Assembly: GCF_020911885.1 (NCBI RefSeq)
Contig: NZ_CP087132.1
Coordinates: 1,240,001-1,304,000, forward strand
Reading direction: 5' to 3'
DNA from: Flavobacterium acetivorans
GTDB lineage: Bacteria; Bacteroidota; Bacteroidia; Flavobacteriales; Flavobacteriaceae
Length of the DNA stretch: 64,000 bases
The position numbers were made by a program, and so were the translations under genes. Below are positions 7,617 through 16,490 of the stretch, piece by piece. Within the stretch, counting starts at the first letter, position 1, and each line of letters begins with the position of its first letter. The notes under the pieces are model-generated. The model was not told the origin of the DNA. It searched no databases and worked only from the letters and a program-made list of their open reading frames with translations.

Positions 7617-10397
7617 TTAAAAAGTATATGAAAGGTTTAAGGAGAATCCTCGGCCTCTTTTGAAATTCTCTAATATTAAGGAGCTTTCGTTTATTGTAAA
7701 TCGATTCTCAGTACCTAATTCCATTTTATATAATGAATTTAAAATGTTATCTACAGCAAATTTGACATCGATATTTTTAGTTAACTTACTGGTCCATATA
7801 AAATCTAATTTATGAAACGGTTGTTCGTAGATATGGTCCATTCCTGCAGAACCTACTGCGAAAATTCTAGGCCCGTATACTCCATAAACAAGCGAAACGG
7901 AGTTTTTCATGGTTTCATTGAATTTAAAGTCATATTTTAAATCTGAATTCACAATCCATTCTGAAGCTCCTTGTAGTTTTCTACTCGGATTGTTTTCTAA
8001 TGAAGTAGGGCCGTAATTTACTTTGACATCGGTTTTCATTAAGGAAGTGTTAAATCCAAAAGAAAAATCGGATAAAAGGGGGGATAAACGTTCCAATTGT
8101 AGAAGCAGTTCAATTTCTGCGCCAAATAGGAAAGCTTCTTTGGAGTTTTGGTAGGTCATTGTTTGTCCGCTACCTCCGGCTCCTGCAATGAAAATTCTTT
8201 CGATTGGGTTTTGAATTTGTTTGGCAAATAGACCTACGGCTACCAATTCGTTACTTTTTGGAAACAGTTCATACTTCGCATCCAGGTTGTAATTGTCACT
8301 GTCTTTTATGTTTTTATTACCTAAAATAGATTTTCCGTCTGGGCTTATGTATTGTATTGGTAATAACTCCATCGTTACTGGTCTGGTAATTGTTTTAGAA
8401 GCATTAAAACGTAAATTAGTTTTATCGTTCAATTCGTATTTAGCATTTACAACAGGTAGAAAGTTTGTTTTCTGGTTGTTAATTTTTCTGTATTTCCCAT
8501 TGATGATGTCTCCAAAATTCCTATAATCTATAACTCTTTCTGAGTTTTCTATTCGAATTCCTCCGTTGATCTCAAACTTGTCGCCAATTTGGTGTAAGTA
8601 ATTTACATATCCAGCATGTACCATTTGGTTTAATTTTACTTTATAATCCGCATTAGTTTCTTCACGAACGCTTAAGATTCCACTATTGATATCCTCTGTG
8701 ATAAATTGATCAATAGTATTGATAGGAGCAGTGTAATTTTTGTTTGTCATTCTAAATCCGGAAAAAATTCTATAAATAGAGTTTAGATTATTAACAAAAG
8801 AGTTTGCGCCAATGGTTAAACGATTGAATTTACCATTTTCTTTTTCTTTAAATTTTAGACTGTACTCTAATAAGCCAGAGAAATAATAGTTTCCGTTGAT
8901 GTCTAAATACTGTCTGTTCAAATGATTTCCACCATATGAGGTGTTGATTTCCGTATTCGAAATTTTCTCTCCAACGATAAATTTACGGTCAGGTTGCTCG
9001 TAAGCTGTTTTTACAAAAGAACCGCCAATTTTTAGAGTTTGTCTTTCATCTTCAGTAAGTTTAATGTTTCCTGTAAGTTGGGTGTTAATATAGTCAGATT
9101 GATCAAATTGATTGGTGCGAATTAAGATGTTTGGATTTGAGGACTGATTGTTTGTATACCCTAATTGGTCTTGGATTTTACTGTCAGTAGAGCGCAAATA
9201 GAAAGAATTTATGCCAATATCAAATCGTTTTGCTTTGTATTTTATAGCTACTAAAGCTGATGCGTTAGTTTGATAGCTGTAGCTTTCTTTTTGAAAATTA
9301 TTGTCATAATCACCGGCACCTAATATAAATGTACGATCTACTCCTTTACGGATAACGTATTTATTGTCTCCGTTTATAGAAAAGGAGTAATTGATTTTAT
9401 CTCCGTTTTCTAAATCGAATTTTTCAGAATGAATAAAACCGATACTGGTGTTTAACGGACTTGAAGTTTTGTCTACATTCCAAGTATTATCTTTGTATGC
9501 GGTATTATATTGTTCTGGAGTTAATTTTCTGGCTGTAGGGACATTACCAAAAGCAGTGCTTAATTGACGGTCTTTCCCGTTCAAACCAAAGATACCTTGA
9601 GTGTTGTTAGCGTCTGAATGGATTAAGAAATCAGAGCCATTATTTGCAGTTGTGTAACCAGCTCCTAAGCTGATCTTGGTTGTACTTTTAGCTTGAGTTG
9701 TTTCTATGTTCACGGTTGCTCCTGCAAAATCACCGGAAATATTTGGATTAAAAGTTTTGTAGACATTTAGTACTCCAACAATATCTGTAGGAAACAAATC
9801 CAATGGAATAATTTTGGTAAAAGGACTATTAGACGGTGCCTGTAAATCATTTATTAGTAAATTGTTGTAGCGATCTTCTAATCCCCTAACAAATAAACCA
9901 CGTGATTCTACTTTGGTGATACCTGTAATTTTACTCAGTCCTTCTTCTACATCGCTCACTCCTTTTCTGGACATTTCTTGGGCACCAATACTTTGTTTTA
10001 TCTCAACCGCATTTTTTTGTTCTAATAGCAAAGCGGTTTCCTTTTCTCTGTTCACCTTTGATTTAATAACAACGGTGTCCAGATTGTAGCTGGCAGAAAC
10101 CAAAGTTTCGTTAATAACGGTTGTTTGCCCTTCTTTTACAGTTACCAGTACTTCAACGGTTTCATAACCCATTAAGCTGAACTGGACAACATAGTTTCCA
10201 GGTGTAATGGTCAAGCTGTATTTTCCGTCAGCATCAGTGTTAGTACTAATGTTTGTTCCTTTAATTAGTACGTTTGCTGCGGGTAAACCTTTGTCATTAA
10301 GGTCTCGGTCTTTCAATATTCCTGTAATTGTACCCTGACTTTTGGAGAAAGCCAAAGTGGTAATTAATAGGGCAATAAATAGAATTCTAAATTTCAT
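7617..10397 (-). CDS. TonB-dependent outer-membrane receptor, predicted Pho regulon
   Basis: This 926-residue receptor has a signal peptide, then a carboxypeptidase-D regulatory-like domain (about 20-110: GTITGILKDRDLNDKGLPAA, YVVQFSLMGYETVEV), a plug domain (about 115-230: VVIKSKVNREKETALLLEQK) and a 22-strand beta-barrel ending in SLNLSYTF with the terminal aromatic residue typical of outer-membrane proteins. It is not SusC-like and no SusD partner is adjacent. It lies next to the phoBR-like pair and carries a three-hexamer Pho box, so it probably imports a phosphorus-containing ligand under phosphate starvation. The ligand itself cannot be read from the sequence. It uses TonB-ExbBD energy, encoded elsewhere. 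Confidence 0.85.
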   Translation of the reverse strand: MKFRILFIALLITTLAFSKSQGTITGILKDRDLNDKGLPAANVLIKGTNISTNTDADGKYSLTITPGNYVVQFSLMGYETVEVLVTVKEGQTTVINETLVSASYNLDTVVIKSKVNREKETALLLEQKNAVEIKQSIGAQEMSRKGVSDVEEGLSKITGITKVESRGLFVRGLEDRYNNLLINDLQAPSNSPFTKIIPLDLFPTDIVGVLNVYKTFNPNISGDFAGATVNIETTQAKSTTKISLGAGYTTANNGSDFLIHSDANNTQGIFGLNGKDRQLSTAFGNVPTARKLTPEQYNTAYKDNTWNVDKTSSPLNTSIGFIHSEKFDLENGDKINYSFSINGDNKYVIRKGVDRTFILGAGDYDNNFQKESYSYQTNASALVAIKYKAKRFDIGINSFYLRSTDSKIQDQLGYTNNQSSNPNILIRTNQFDQSDYINTQLTGNIKLTEDERQTLKIGGSFVKTAYEQPDRKFIVGEKISNTEINTSYGGNHLNRQYLDINGNYYFSGLLEYSLKFKEKENGKFNRLTIGANSFVNNLNSIYRIFSGFRMTNKNYTAPINTIDQFITEDINSGILSVREETNADYKVKLNQMVHAGYVNYLHQIGDKFEINGGIRIENSERVIDYRNFGDIINGKYRKINNQKTNFLPVVNAKYELNDKTNLRFNASKTITRPVTMELLPIQYISPDGKSILGNKNIKDSDNYNLDAKYELFPKSNELVAVGLFAKQIQNPIERIFIAGAGGSGQTMTYQNSKEAFLFGAEIELLLQLERLSPLLSDFSFGFNTSLMKTDVKVNYGPTSLENNPSRKLQGASEWIVNSDLKYDFKFNETMKNSVSLVYGVYGPRIFAVGSAGMDHIYEQPFHKLDFIWTSKLTKNIDVKFAVDNILNSLYKMELGTENRFTINESSLILENFKRGRGFSLNLSYTF

Positions 10398-10421
10398 TGT
10401 GTTTGTTGTTTTTATTTACCG

Positions 10422-10466
10422 CAAAGTAATGTCGTCTTTGTAAAGTTCAGGTTAATGCTTTGTTAC
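10422..10466 (-). promoter_or_regulatory. Pho-box promoter of the TonB receptor gene
   Basis: On the minus strand GTAACA-N5-TTAACC-N5-TTTACA gives three hexamers in 11-bp steps. Nine bp further lies TTACTTTG, a near match to the -7 box. The layout matches the pstS and lipoprotein promoters. Confidence 0.65.
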
Positions 10467-10721
10467 GATTGCGTTGTTCTAATATTATTAAAAGGTTATG
10501 ATATTAAATTAAGGTAAACTCAGTTTTTTAGCCGTTGTTTTATTCTTACATTTACAACACATTTAACAATTATTGGGTCTAAATATTGATGAAGATTCGA
10601 TAGCAAGAAATATAATTTTGCATTTATGAAATCGCCACTAACAACAAGTTTGCCTAAGCAAACACCTAATAAATAAAAGGCGATACCATATATGACCAAA
10701 GACAAATAATTTTTACATACT
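10467..10721 (+). promoter_or_regulatory. intergenic region with the phoB-like promoter
   Basis: TAATTTTG at 10613-10620 is a -7 box for the response regulator. The leader is about 95 nt long and begins near ATG at 10626, which opens a 16-codon ORF of unknown meaning. No Pho-box hexamers lie in phase with this -7 box, so autoregulation of the kind seen at pstS is not evident. Confidence 0.5.
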
Positions 10722-11405
10722 ATGAAAAAGAAAAATACAAAGATTTTGTTGGTAGATGATGAGCCGGATATCTTGGAAATTGTAGGCTACAATCTTGCCC
10801 AGGAAGGTTATCAAATAGTTACTGCAGCAAACGGTAAAGAAGCCATTTTGAAAGCCAAGAAAGAATTGCCGGATCTTATTATTATGGATGTGATGATGCC
10901 GGAAATGGATGGAATGGAAGCTTGCGAGAATATTCGAAAAATTCCTGAATTGAGTAATGTAATCATTACTTTTCTAACAGCACGAAGCGAAGATTATTCT
11001 CAGGTGGCCGGATTTGATGCCGGAGCCGATGATTATATTACAAAACCAATTAAGCCTAAATTATTGGTGAGTAAAGTAAAAGGACTCTTGCGCAGATTAA
11101 AGGAGAAAGAACAAAATACGGAAACCCTGAATGTAGGCGGAATTGAAATAAATCGCGAAGAGTACAAGATTGTAAAGGATGAAATTGAAATATCCTTACC
11201 TAGGAAAGAATTCGAGTTGTTTTATCTATTAGCTTCAAAACCGGGTAAGGTTTTTAAGAGAGATGAAATTTTAGATAAGGTTTGGGGAAATGAGGTCGTT
11301 GTAGGAGGAAGAACCATTGATGTTCACATCAGGAAACTGCGAGAAAAAATAGGAGAAGATCTTTTTAAAACCATAAAAGGAGTAGGTTATAAATTTGAAG
11401 TTTAA
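10722..11405 (+). CDS. phoB: PhoB/PhoP-like OmpR-family response regulator
   Basis: This 227-residue transcription factor has a receiver domain (about 6-120) with the acidic pair D12-D13, phosphoacceptor D56 (LIIMDVMMPEMDGM) and conserved K108 (DYITKPIKP). A winged-helix OmpR/PhoB DNA-binding domain follows (about 135-226), ending in GRTIDVHIRKLREKIGED and IKGVGYKFEV. It precedes a sensor kinase and lies between a TonB receptor and the pst genes. It is therefore the likely regulator that binds the 11-bp-phased boxes in this region. The symbol rests on this context; the domain family alone would not fix it. Confidence 0.85.
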   Translation: MKKKNTKILLVDDEPDILEIVGYNLAQEGYQIVTAANGKEAILKAKKELPDLIIMDVMMPEMDGMEACENIRKIPELSNVIITFLTARSEDYSQVAGFDAGADDYITKPIKPKLLVSKVKGLLRRLKEKEQNTETLNVGGIEINREEYKIVKDEIEISLPRKEFELFYLLASKPGKVFKRDEILDKVWGNEVVVGGRTIDVHIRKLREKIGEDLFKTIKGVGYKFEV

Positions 11406-11489
11406 GTGATACTATATATAGGTAGTGATAAATTTTAAATGAGTCGAAGGCTATTTTGCTTTCGACGATATTAACAGCATGTATATTAG

Positions 11490-12566
11490 ATGAAAATCAG
11501 TTTTAAAAAAACCTACAAGTTTGCTATAAAATCGGCATTGTATATCAGTGTCTTTGCCACAGGATTTGGATTGCTAATTGTGAATTCAATTTTTAAGCCC
11601 AGCTTTCAAAGTTTATTGCTTTTTGGGTTTGTCTTTATTTTTTGCCTTTATGCTTTTTCATTTATTGTTTTGCAATACCGCGTGGAGCGTTTTATCTATA
11701 GGAGAGTAAAAAAGATTTATGATGAGGTTTCCTTACTCGAATCCAGTAGTTTGATTAATCAACCCATTACTACAGATATGGAGACCCTGTCCAGAGAGGT
11801 GAAGAAATTTGCCACGGATAAAAAACTGGAAATCGAAATGCTGCAAATTCGGGAAGAATACCGAAGAGAATTTCTGGGTAATGTATCCCATGAGTTAAAA
11901 ACCCCTTTGTTTACCGTTCAAGGTTATCTTTCTACATTGATTGATGGCGCGATGGAAGATAAGAATATTCGAAAAAAATACCTGAAACGTGCCGAGAAAG
12001 GCGTGGAGCGATTGATCTACATTGTGGAGGATTTAGATATGATTACCAAGTTAGAAGCGGGGGATTTGAATTTAGAGTATTCTGAGTTTGATGTGGTCGA
12101 ATTGATCCAGAACGTTTTTGATTTATTGGAAATGAAAGCTGAAAAAAGACATATCAAACTGTGTTTCGAAAATGCTAATATTCAACCAAATTTTGTTCAA
12201 GGAGACAAAGACAGAATCCAGCAGGTGATCGAAAACTTGATCGTGAACTCCATTAAGTACGGAAAAGAGAATGGGGTTACCGAAGTGACGGTCGTTAATC
12301 TAACCAAGAAAAAGATATTGATCCGAATAAGTGATAACGGGGAGGGAATCGAAAAGCAGAATATTCCCCGACTTTTTGAACGTTTCTATCGGGTCAACAA
12401 AAGCGGGTCCCGTTCTGAAGGAGGTTCTGGTTTAGGGCTGGCCATTGTGAAACATATAATAGAAGCGCACAAAGAAAAAATTTATGTAGAAAGTGAGTTT
12501 GGTATAGGGTCTGATTTTTCATTTACCCTCGAAAAAGCCCCCCGAAAGAAGATTGCTAAAACTTAA
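11490..12566 (+). CDS. phoR: PhoR-like sensor histidine kinase
   Basis: This 358-residue membrane kinase has two transmembrane helices near residues 13-33 and 39-61 with hardly any periplasmic loop, so it probably senses through a partner such as the Pst complex and PhoU. A coiled linker leads to the HisKA domain with phosphoacceptor H134 (GNVSHELKTPLFTVQGYL), then a HATPase domain with an N box (ENLIVNSIKYG), DNGEGI and GSGLGLAIVKHIIEAH. It is cotranscribed with the response regulator 84 bp upstream and followed by a strong terminator. No PAS domain is recognisable. Confidence 0.85.
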   Translation: MKISFKKTYKFAIKSALYISVFATGFGLLIVNSIFKPSFQSLLLFGFVFIFCLYAFSFIVLQYRVERFIYRRVKKIYDEVSLLESSSLINQPITTDMETLSREVKKFATDKKLEIEMLQIREEYRREFLGNVSHELKTPLFTVQGYLSTLIDGAMEDKNIRKKYLKRAEKGVERLIYIVEDLDMITKLEAGDLNLEYSEFDVVELIQNVFDLLEMKAEKRHIKLCFENANIQPNFVQGDKDRIQQVIENLIVNSIKYGKENGVTEVTVVNLTKKKILIRISDNGEGIEKQNIPRLFERFYRVNKSGSRSEGGSGLGLAIVKHIIEAHKEKIYVESEFGIGSDFSFTLEKAPRKKIAKT

Positions 12567-12605
12567 TTAATATAAAAAATAGATTCTTATATAGGAAGAA
12601 TTTTC

Positions 12606-12642
12606 AAACCTGTAGTTGTTTATTCAGCTACAGGTTTTTTTG
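12606..12642 (+). terminator. terminator after phoR-like gene
   Basis: AACCTGTAG and CTACAGGTT form a perfect nine-pair stem around a 12-base loop, followed by seven Ts. Confidence 0.85.
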
Positions 12643-12783
12643 TGCTTTTACTTTTTATAAAGGAGTAAGTATCTAAGCTTTTGTGAAGAAATAAAAATGA
12701 AAAACAGAAGCTGAAGGAATGTTCTGATGCTTCTGCTGCTGTTTTTTATAAAATACTGTCAAACGGTTGTTTATGGGCGGGAG

Positions 12784-12850
12784 ATTACCTAAATTTATTA
12801 GAAGCGTAACCTTTTCTTAATATAAGAAAAAAAAATTAACATTATTTTTG
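12784..12850 (+). promoter_or_regulatory. promoter of the porin gene with degenerate Pho boxes
   Basis: ATTACC, TTATTA, GTAACC and TTAATA start at 12784, 12795, 12806 and 12817, all 11 bp apart. A perfect TATTTTTG -7 box lies at 12843-12850. Stepping 11 bp further and adding 9 bp reaches the -7 box, so the register agrees with the other Pho promoters, although the hexamers are weaker. Confidence 0.45.
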
Positions 12851-12884
12851 CTTTATAATAACACAACGTTAATTAAAAATCAAA

Positions 12885-14102
12885 ATGAAAAAACTATCAT
12901 TACTTGCCTTCTTTATGTTTTCTATGATTGCAGCGGCGCAGGACAGTAAAATTGAAGGGAAGACTTCAGAGAAAAAAGCGAGTTCCAAGAATTATTTTAA
13001 CTCAGATAAAAAGTTGGGATTCACAGCCCAAGACAGTTTGTTCCAGGTGAATATTGGTGTTAGAGTTCAAAGTAGAGCCGGTTATCAGAAGACGGATGGA
13101 CAAGCGGGTGCAGTAGAAGGGGAAATCAGAAGAATGCGACTAAAGTTTGATGGTTTTGTTTATAATCCAAAGTTTGGTTATAAAATTGAACTTGGTTTTT
13201 CGGCAGGAGATTTAGGAGTAATCAAGGCGGGAGAAAATCAAAATGTAATTTTAGACGGGGTTCTTTTTTATAAGCCAACAAAAAATTGGTCGATCGGTTT
13301 TGGTCAGACTAAATTGCCAGGGAACAATCAGCGTGTAATTTCTTCGGGAGCGCTGGAATTTACAGATAGAACTATAAATAACTCTAAGTTCAATATTGAT
13401 CGTGACTTTGGATTGTTTATTGACTATGGAAAAGAAAATCCAAATCATTTTACCTATGCTGTAAAAGGAGCCTTGACTAAAGGAGAAGGTAGAAACTGGA
13501 CAAAAACTAAAGATGATGGAATATCCTTAACGGGAAAACTGGAATTGTTTCCTTTGGGTTCATTTACCAAAAATGGCTCTCACTTTGAAGCAGATTTGGC
13601 AAGAGAAAAAACGCCAAAATTATTGATTTCCGGGGCTTTTAATCAAAATAATAATGCCCGTAGATCACAAGGTCAACTGGGTAATGATTTATTTGAAGCA
13701 AGAACATTACAATCTTTCTTTTTTGATACAATGCTAAAGTACAACGGATGGGCGGCTTCGGCTAATTATATGTCAAGAAGAGCGGATAATCCAATTACCA
13801 GAAATCCTTTGGACAACACGAAAACCCAGGCTGTTTTTGTGGGGGAAGGGGTAGACACCCAATTGAGTTATTTGTTTCCGTCTAAATATCAAATTGCCGG
13901 AAGATATTCTACGCAAAATGTAGGGAAAGAAATTCATGCTTTTACTCCGGATGCAGAAGAGTTTGCCGTTAGTTTCTCTAAATATTTTTTAGAGCATAAA
14001 GTAAAATTACAAACAGAATGTTCGTACGAGAACTTAAATCATTTTTCGGGGAACACAACAGGAAGTTGGTATGTTCGTTTTCAATTTGAAATTGGAATAT
14101 AA
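12885..14102 (+). CDS. OprO/OprP-like phosphate-selective porin
   Basis: This 405-residue outer-membrane protein has a signal peptide (KKLSLLAFFMFSMIAAAQ) and a beta-barrel body with alternating aromatic and polar strands (GFTAQDSLFQVNIGVRVQSR, RRMRLKFDGFVYNPKFGYKI, WSIGFGQTKLPGNNQRV). It ends in SWYVRFQFEIGI. The pattern fits the porin O/P family, which forms anion or polyphosphate channels induced by phosphate limitation. Its place directly before pstS and the phased hexamers upstream support that role. The channel would pass phosphate to periplasmic PstS. Confidence 0.8.
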   Translation: MKKLSLLAFFMFSMIAAAQDSKIEGKTSEKKASSKNYFNSDKKLGFTAQDSLFQVNIGVRVQSRAGYQKTDGQAGAVEGEIRRMRLKFDGFVYNPKFGYKIELGFSAGDLGVIKAGENQNVILDGVLFYKPTKNWSIGFGQTKLPGNNQRVISSGALEFTDRTINNSKFNIDRDFGLFIDYGKENPNHFTYAVKGALTKGEGRNWTKTKDDGISLTGKLELFPLGSFTKNGSHFEADLAREKTPKLLISGAFNQNNNARRSQGQLGNDLFEARTLQSFFFDTMLKYNGWAASANYMSRRADNPITRNPLDNTKTQAVFVGEGVDTQLSYLFPSKYQIAGRYSTQNVGKEIHAFTPDAEEFAVSFSKYFLEHKVKLQTECSYENLNHFSGNTTGSWYVRFQFEIGI

Positions 14103-14169
14103 CAATTTGGGGATGAGCTCGTTTTCTTGATTTAGAAAGCCTTAAATATCACAATTGGGTAATGCTGGC

Positions 14170-14203
14170 TTAACACTGACTTAACACTTAAGAAATACTT
14201 TTG
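14170..14203 (+). promoter_or_regulatory. Pho-box promoter of pstS
   Basis: Two perfect TTAACA hexamers at 14170 and 14181 are separated by 5 bp (CTGAC). Nine bp after the second comes TACTTTTG (14196-14203), a perfect -7 box. The hexamer and spacing resemble the PhoP box of Bacillus (TTAACA with 11-bp repeat). Confidence 0.75.
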
Positions 14204-14235
14204 TCAAAAATAAAAACAACAAAAAAACAACAAAA

Positions 14236-15099
14236 ATGAATAGAACTAAATTATTTTTAATCTTACCATTAATTGGTATGTTAAGCTGCGGTAAAGCAAA
14301 AACAGAAGACAAAGGAACTGAATCTAAAACAGCCGCTATTTCTGTTACAATCAAAGGAAGTGACACCGTTTTGCCATTGGCACAAAAAGAGGCAGAAGAA
14401 TTAATGAAAAAGAATGCCGATGTTAGTGTTACTGTTGTAGGTGGTGGAAGTGGAGTAGGATTGACAGCCTTAATTGATGCTACCACTGATATTGCAATGA
14501 CTTCAAGAGATATTAAAACAGAAGAGAAATTGAAGTTTTCAGAAATGAAAAAAGAAATCGAAGAAGTAATCATTGCTTATGATGCATTGACGGTTATCGT
14601 TAACCCGGCAAATAAAGTTTCAAAATTAACTCGTGAGCAATTAGAGAAAATCTTTACGGGAGAAATTAAAAACTGGAAAGAAGTAGGCGGAGCCGATGAG
14701 AAAATAGTAGCTTATTCAAGAGAATCTTCTTCGGGGACTTATGAGTTCTTTAAGGATGAGGTAATGGATAAGAAAAATTATGCTACAGATGTTTTGAGTT
14801 TGCCGGCAACAGGGGCTATTGTACAAGCAGTAGGTCAGACGAAAGGCGCAATTGGATATATCGGATTGGCTTATGAGACCAAAGAAGTAAAACAATTGGC
14901 AGTATCTTACGATCAGGGAAAAACATTTGTAGAGCCATCTATTGCTTCTGCTAAAGACAAGTCTTACCCTATTTCAAGACCATTGTTTTATATGTATGAT
15001 AAGACTAATGCAGCAAAAGTGAAAGTAATTATTGATTACGCTCTTTCTGCAGAAGGACAGAAAAATGTTTCTGAAATAGGTTATATTCCATTAAATTAA
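14236..15099 (+). CDS. pstS: phosphate ABC transporter substrate-binding lipoprotein PstS
   Basis: This 287-residue phosphate-binding protein is a lipoprotein (C18 in GMLSCGK). The ligand-binding signatures IKGSDTVLPLAQ, GGGSGVGLTALIDATTDIAMTSR and SRESSSGTYEFF are those of PBP2-type PstS proteins and place the phosphate-coordinating serines and arginine. It delivers phosphate to PstC/PstA. A hairpin terminator between it and pstC, together with a second Pho promoter for pstC, suggests that pstS is expressed at a higher level than the rest. Confidence 0.93.
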   Translation: MNRTKLFLILPLIGMLSCGKAKTEDKGTESKTAAISVTIKGSDTVLPLAQKEAEELMKKNADVSVTVVGGGSGVGLTALIDATTDIAMTSRDIKTEEKLKFSEMKKEIEEVIIAYDALTVIVNPANKVSKLTREQLEKIFTGEIKNWKEVGGADEKIVAYSRESSSGTYEFFKDEVMDKKNYATDVLSLPATGAIVQAVGQTKGAIGYIGLAYETKEVKQLAVSYDQGKTFVEPSIASAKDKSYPISRPLFYMYDKTNAAKVKVIIDYALSAEGQKNVSEIGYIPLN

Positions 15100-15124
15100 T
15101 AAAGGTTAATTTTTATAACTAGAA

Positions 15125-15153
15125 AAGGCTGTCGTATTGCGATAGCTTTTTTT
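15125..15153 (+). terminator. terminator or attenuator after pstS
   Basis: GGCTGTCG and CGATAGCT pair (with one G-U) around a short loop and are followed by Ts. It would limit read-through from pstS into pstC. Confidence 0.75.
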
Positions 15154-15192
15154 ATTGAAATAAGTTGTAAATTTATAAGCAACAAGTTTTTC

Positions 15193-15259
15193 TTAACATT
15201 AAGCTAACACAAGGATAACAACATCAAAACATGGTTAACAAATACCTAACGTAGTTTTG
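15193..15259 (+). promoter_or_regulatory. Pho-box promoter of pstCAB
   Basis: TTAACA, CTAACA and ATAACA start at 15193, 15204 and 15215, and AAAACA continues the series at 15226. The next step plus 9 bp reaches TAGTTTTG (15252-15259), a perfect -7 box. A second out-of-phase pair, TTAACA (15235) and CTAACG (15246), overlaps. Confidence 0.65.
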
Positions 15260-15280
15260 CTAAAAATAAAAAAGACTGAT

Positions 15281-16489
15281 TTGAAAACAAATTTGAAACA
15301 GATTAAGGAGAAGATAATTGAATCTATTTTGATGCTAAGTAGCGCTGCTACTAGTATTACGGTATTGCTTATTGTCTTTTTTTTATTTATTGAAGGCGCT
15401 GGGGTTTTTACTAAAAAACCCATAGAAGATGGTTTCTTGCTCGCTGTTGCGGCGGATAATCCGGTAAAGAAATTAAAACCTTCCCAGATTAAAGATATTT
15501 TTGATCAAAAAATTAAAAACTGGAAAGAAGTTGGTGGAAAAGACGAAGCGATCGTTTTGTTTCGAACAAGTGATATTACCGACTATTACACGGACGAAGA
15601 ACTTGGTGAGAATTTTGAGTATTTTCCGGCAAAGATTAATGAGCTTATCGCTAAAACTCCCGGAATAGTTGCTTTTTTCTCGGATAAATACAAAGCCAAA
15701 GATTTTAAAGGAAAGGAACTTGACATTGATAAAATCAAGGTTTTTGAGTTTTTATCGGGCGAAGAATGGTTCCCAACAGCACAGCCCATTGCTCAAATGG
15801 GAGTAAAGCCGTTGATTTATGGAACGCTTTGGGTGAGTCTTGGAGCAATCCTCTTGGCTTTGCCTATAGGTTTAGCAGCTGCGATTTATTTGAGTGAAAT
15901 TGCCAAGAAAAAAACTCGCAGTTTGTTAAAACCGCTTATCGAATTGCTGGCGGGAATCCCATCAGTGGTCTACGGTTTCTTTGGCTTGGTGGTTATAGTG
16001 CCTTTAATTCAAAGTCTTTTCAATTTACCAGTTGGAGAAACGGCTTTGGCGGGAAGTGTCGTTTTGGCTATTATGGCCTTGCCTACAATTATTACTATTT
16101 CTGAAGATGCGATGCGCAATACACCACGTGCCATGAAAGAAGCCAGTTTGGCTTTGGGTGCGAGCCAATGGCAGACTATTTATAAAGTGGTGATTCCTTA
16201 TTCTGCTTCTGGGATAACGGCAGGAGCTATTTTAGGAATTGGTAGGGCTATTGGGGAGACTATGGCGGTTTTAATGGTTACCGGAAATGCGGCTGTGATA
16301 CCAAATTCTTTTTTAGCTCCTGTAAGGACGATTCCGGCTACTATTGCTGCAGAATTAGGAGAAGCGCCAAACGGTGGTTTGCATTATGAGGCCTTATTTG
16401 CATTAGGATGTATTTTGTTTCTAATCACTTTTGGAATAAATATGTTAGTAGAGATGGTTACGAATAAACAATCCCATAAAAAACACTAA
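15281..16489 (+). CDS. pstC: phosphate ABC transporter permease PstC with PstS-like insert
   Basis: This inner-membrane permease has a C-terminal half with five transmembrane helices and the EAA-type loop (EASLALGASQWQTIYKVVIP) that contacts PstB. Between the first helix and the rest lies an extra extracytoplasmic segment of roughly 115 residues. It contains KIKNWKEVGGKDEAIVLFR, strikingly like EIKNWKEVGGADEKIVAYSR of PstS. No ATG precedes the first helix. A TTG at 15257 overlaps the -7 box, so I start at the TTG at 15281; the ATG at 15332 is possible but close to the first helix. It is one base before pstA. Confidence 0.85.
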   Translation: MKTNLKQIKEKIIESILMLSSAATSITVLLIVFFLFIEGAGVFTKKPIEDGFLLAVAADNPVKKLKPSQIKDIFDQKIKNWKEVGGKDEAIVLFRTSDITDYYTDEELGENFEYFPAKINELIAKTPGIVAFFSDKYKAKDFKGKELDIDKIKVFEFLSGEEWFPTAQPIAQMGVKPLIYGTLWVSLGAILLALPIGLAAAIYLSEIAKKKTRSLLKPLIELLAGIPSVVYGFFGLVVIVPLIQSLFNLPVGETALAGSVVLAIMALPTIITISEDAMRNTPRAMKEASLALGASQWQTIYKVVIPYSASGITAGAILGIGRAIGETMAVLMVTGNAAVIPNSFLAPVRTIPATIAAELGEAPNGGLHYEALFALGCILFLITFGINMLVEMVTNKQSHKKH

Positions 16490-16490
16490 A

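Noticed and set aside
12700..12750. Second hairpin CAGAAGC/GCTTCTG after the kinase gene
   Set aside because: The loop is long and the T run lies apart from the stem; the upstream hairpin at 12606 suffices as terminator.
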